NCBI GenBank assembly: GCA_003142935.1
Contig: PLOG01000158.1
Span: forward strand, 2,935-50,194
Direction of reading: 5' to 3'
Source: Acidobacteriaceae bacterium
Lineage (GTDB): Bacteria; Acidobacteriota; Terriglobia; Terriglobales; Acidobacteriaceae
DNA: 47,260 bases
Both the position numbers and the translations under genes were made by a program. The notes under the pieces were generated by a model, which saw only the letters and a program-made list of their open reading frames with translations, did no database searches and was not told the origin of the DNA. Positions 45,817 through 47,260 of the stretch are shown here, piece after piece (position 1 is the first letter of the stretch; each line of letters opens with the position of its first letter).

Positions 45817-46932
45817 ATGAGCAGTGTGCGCGTGCTGGTCGGAACGCGGAAGGGTGCGTTCATTCTGATGTCGGATGGCAAGCGGAAGGATTGGACGGTA
45901 AGCGGACCGCTCTTTGCCGGCTGGGAGATCTACCACATGAAGGGGTCGCCGGTGGACCCTAACCGGCTGTATGCGTCGCAATCGAGCAGTTGGTCGGGGC
46001 AAGTGGTGCAGCGCTCGGACGATGGCGGGGCCACGTGGAATGCGGTAAGTAACAAGTTTGCGTATGCCGGTGTGCCGGGAACGCACCAGTGGTATGACGG
46101 AACGCCGCATCCGTGGGAGTTCAAGCGCGTGTGGCATTTTGAGCCTTCGCTGACGGATGCGGACGCAGTGTTTGCCGGAGTGGAAGATGCGGCGCTCTTC
46201 AAGTCGCCGGATGGCGGCGCGACGTGGGAGGAGTTGAAGGGTCTGCGCGAGCACGGCACGGGGCCGCGCTGGCAGCCGGGAGCGGGTGGCATGTGCCTGC
46301 ACACGGTAATCCTGGACCCCAGCAATGCCGATCGAATTTTCATTGCCATCTCCGCGGCTGGAGCGTTCAGAACCGATGATGGTGGCAAGTCGTGGAAGCC
46401 AATCAATAAGGGCCTGGTATCGCAGTACATACCGGATCCGACGGCGGAGGTGGGCCACTGCGTGCACCATGTGGCCATGCACTCGTCGCGGCCCAATGTG
46501 CTATTCATGCAGAAGCATTGGGACGTGATGAGGAGCGACGACGCCGGCGATAACTGGCATGAGGTGAGCGGCAATCTTCCTACGGATTTCGGATTCACTA
46601 TCGACGTGCATGCGCATGAGCCGGAGACGATTTTTGTGGTGCCCATCAAGAGCGATGCGGAACACTTTGTGCCGGACGGCAAGCTGCGCGTGTTTCGCAG
46701 CAAGACGGGCGGCAACGAGTGGGAGGCGCTGGAAAAAGGGTTGCCGCAGAAGGACTGCTATGTGAATGTGCTGCGCGATGCGATGGCGGTGGATTCGCTG
46801 GACAAGTGCGGAGTTTACTTCGGGACCAGCGGCGGACAGGTTTACACATCGCCGGATGCGGGCGATAGTTGGGCGCCGATTGTGCGCGATTTGCCCGCGG
46901 TGCTTTCGGTTGAGGTGCAGACGCTGCAATGA
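45817..46932 (+). CDS. BNR/exo-alpha-sialidase-like beta-propeller protein
   Basis: The 371-residue protein has repeated SxDxGxTW-type (BNR/Asp-box) motifs: [48 protein letters not shown] and [12 protein letters not shown]. These mark a beta-propeller of the sialidase/sortilin (VPS10-like) type. It has no signal peptide and lacks the arginine triad context of true sialidases, so the sialidase label is by fold only. The ATG follows GGAGG by six bases. Its stop overlaps the start of a MoaD/ThiS-like gene (ATGA), which suggests the two proteins act together. Confidence 0.88.
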   Translation: MSSVRVLVGTRKGAFILMSDGKRKDWTVSGPLFAGWEIYHMKGSPVDPNRLYASQSSSWSGQVVQRSDDGGATWNAVSNKFAYAGVPGTHQWYDGTPHPWEFKRVWHFEPSLTDADAVFAGVEDAALFKSPDGGATWEELKGLREHGTGPRWQPGAGGMCLHTVILDPSNADRIFIAISAAGAFRTDDGGKSWKPINKGLVSQYIPDPTAEVGHCVHHVAMHSSRPNVLFMQKHWDVMRSDDAGDNWHEVSGNLPTDFGFTIDVHAHEPETIFVVPIKSDAEHFVPDGKLRVFRSKTGGNEWEALEKGLPQKDCYVNVLRDAMAVDSLDKCGVYFGTSGGQVYTSPDAGDSWAPIVRDLPAVLSVEVQTLQ

Positions 46933-47260
46933 CAGATGCCGGCGCAACAAAGGGCGGCCCGGCGATTCGCGTGGCGCTGCCGTATCATTTGCGGACACTG
47001 GCGAAGATCGAGAGCGCGGAGGTGAGGCTGGAGGTGGCGGCTCCGGTGACGGTGCGGCGGGTTCTGGATGCACTGGAGGCGCGCTATTCGATGCTCGGCG
47101 GGACCATTCGCGAATATGGCACGGGGCAGCGAAGGGCATTCATGCGCATCTTTGCCTGCGAGGAAGACTGGTCGCACGAGTCGATGGATGCGGAGTTGCC
47201 GGAGCCGGTGGCCGCGGGGCGCGAGCCGCTGCTGATTCTCGGGGCGATTGCGGGGGGATA
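46929..47260 (+). CDS. MoaD/ThiS-like ubiquitin-fold protein (stop codon cut by window edge)
   Basis: The ORF track does not list this gene because the stop lies at the edge. It starts [26 protein letters not shown] and reads through 110 residues to [13 protein letters not shown], followed by the bases 'ta' at the window end, which would complete a TAA or TAG. A beta-grasp pattern ([41 protein letters not shown]) and the terminal Gly-Gly match sulfur-carrier/ubiquitin-like proteins (MoaD, ThiS), which are adenylated and thiocarboxylated there. It is longer than MoaD (about 80-90 residues), with an insertion around [15 protein letters not shown]. No molybdopterin or thiamin genes are next to it. 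Translation is coupled to the propeller gene by ATGA. Confidence 0.85.
   Translation, partial: MTDAGATKGGPAIRVALPYHLRTLAKIESAEVRLEVAAPVTVRRVLDALEARYSMLGGTIREYGTGQRRAFMRIFACEEDWSHESMDAELPEPVAAGREPLLILGAIAGG

Overview
The window looks like chromosomal DNA of a soil Acidobacteriota, probably class Terriglobia (family Acidobacteriaceae or a relative). The grounds are high GC, a GWxTD-domain protein, a carboxypeptidase-regulatory-domain outer-membrane protein, an S53 (sedolisin) peptidase with Ig/MBG-like domains, many Tat-exported sugar enzymes, and short interspersed palindromes starting GGGTGCCCCA. This assignment is inference from gene content; no marker gene or rRNA is present and I found no tRNA or CRISPR array.

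Layout. 1-4 kb: a GntP-type permease (minus) carrying a repeat inserted in frame, class II fructose-bisphosphate aldolase, and a secreted DUF1080 (3-keto-glycoside hydrolase-like) protein. 4-11.6 kb: an ABC exporter, a Tat-exported aldo/keto reductase with a strong terminator, a 52-residue ORF missed by the track, a three-copy 149-bp tandem array, a cytochrome c, an outer-membrane barrel overlapping a Tat-exported TIM-barrel sugar isomerase, and a methyltransferase. 11.6-17.1 kb: class I fumarase, a VapC remnant, a GT87-like membrane protein, then a pseudo-receiver, a Crp/Fnr regulator and a hypothetical gene in a row. 17.4-25.1 kb: a DEAD-box helicase, an ISAs1-family transposase remnant, two divergent esterases, a His-rich 58-residue protein, an iron-sulfur flavoprotein-like gene, RNase J convergent with a truncated nuclease-like gene, and a conserved hypothetical. 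25.7-28.7 kb: a TIM-barrel sugar isomerase, a ParDE toxin-antitoxin pair and a Tat-exported Gfo/Idh/MocA oxidoreductase. 29.4-35.6 kb: an ABC ATPase plus membrane-fusion protein with no permease, then a GWxTD protein and an outer-membrane protein. 35.9-42.2 kb: a probable operon of sugar isomerase, zinc alcohol dehydrogenase, SDR and GH106 alpha-L-rhamnosidase-like enzyme. 42.3-47.3 kb: a 1107-residue S53 peptidase, and divergent from it a beta-propeller (BNR/exo-sialidase-like) gene translationally coupled to a MoaD/ThiS-like protein ending in Gly-Gly at the window edge.

Functionally the window leans towards extracytoplasmic carbohydrate turnover: DUF1080, Tat-exported AKR, TIM-barrel and Gfo/Idh/MocA proteins, a cytochrome c and GH106. 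The most unusual signals are (i) a family of GGGTGCCCCA...TGGGATA palindromes, one lying in frame inside the permease gene; (ii) arrays of 7-nt units that directly abut the stop codons of two minus-strand genes and form the C-terminal tail of a third; (iii) the propeller plus ubiquitin-like gene pair; and (iv) an SDR whose YxxxK lysine is arginine.
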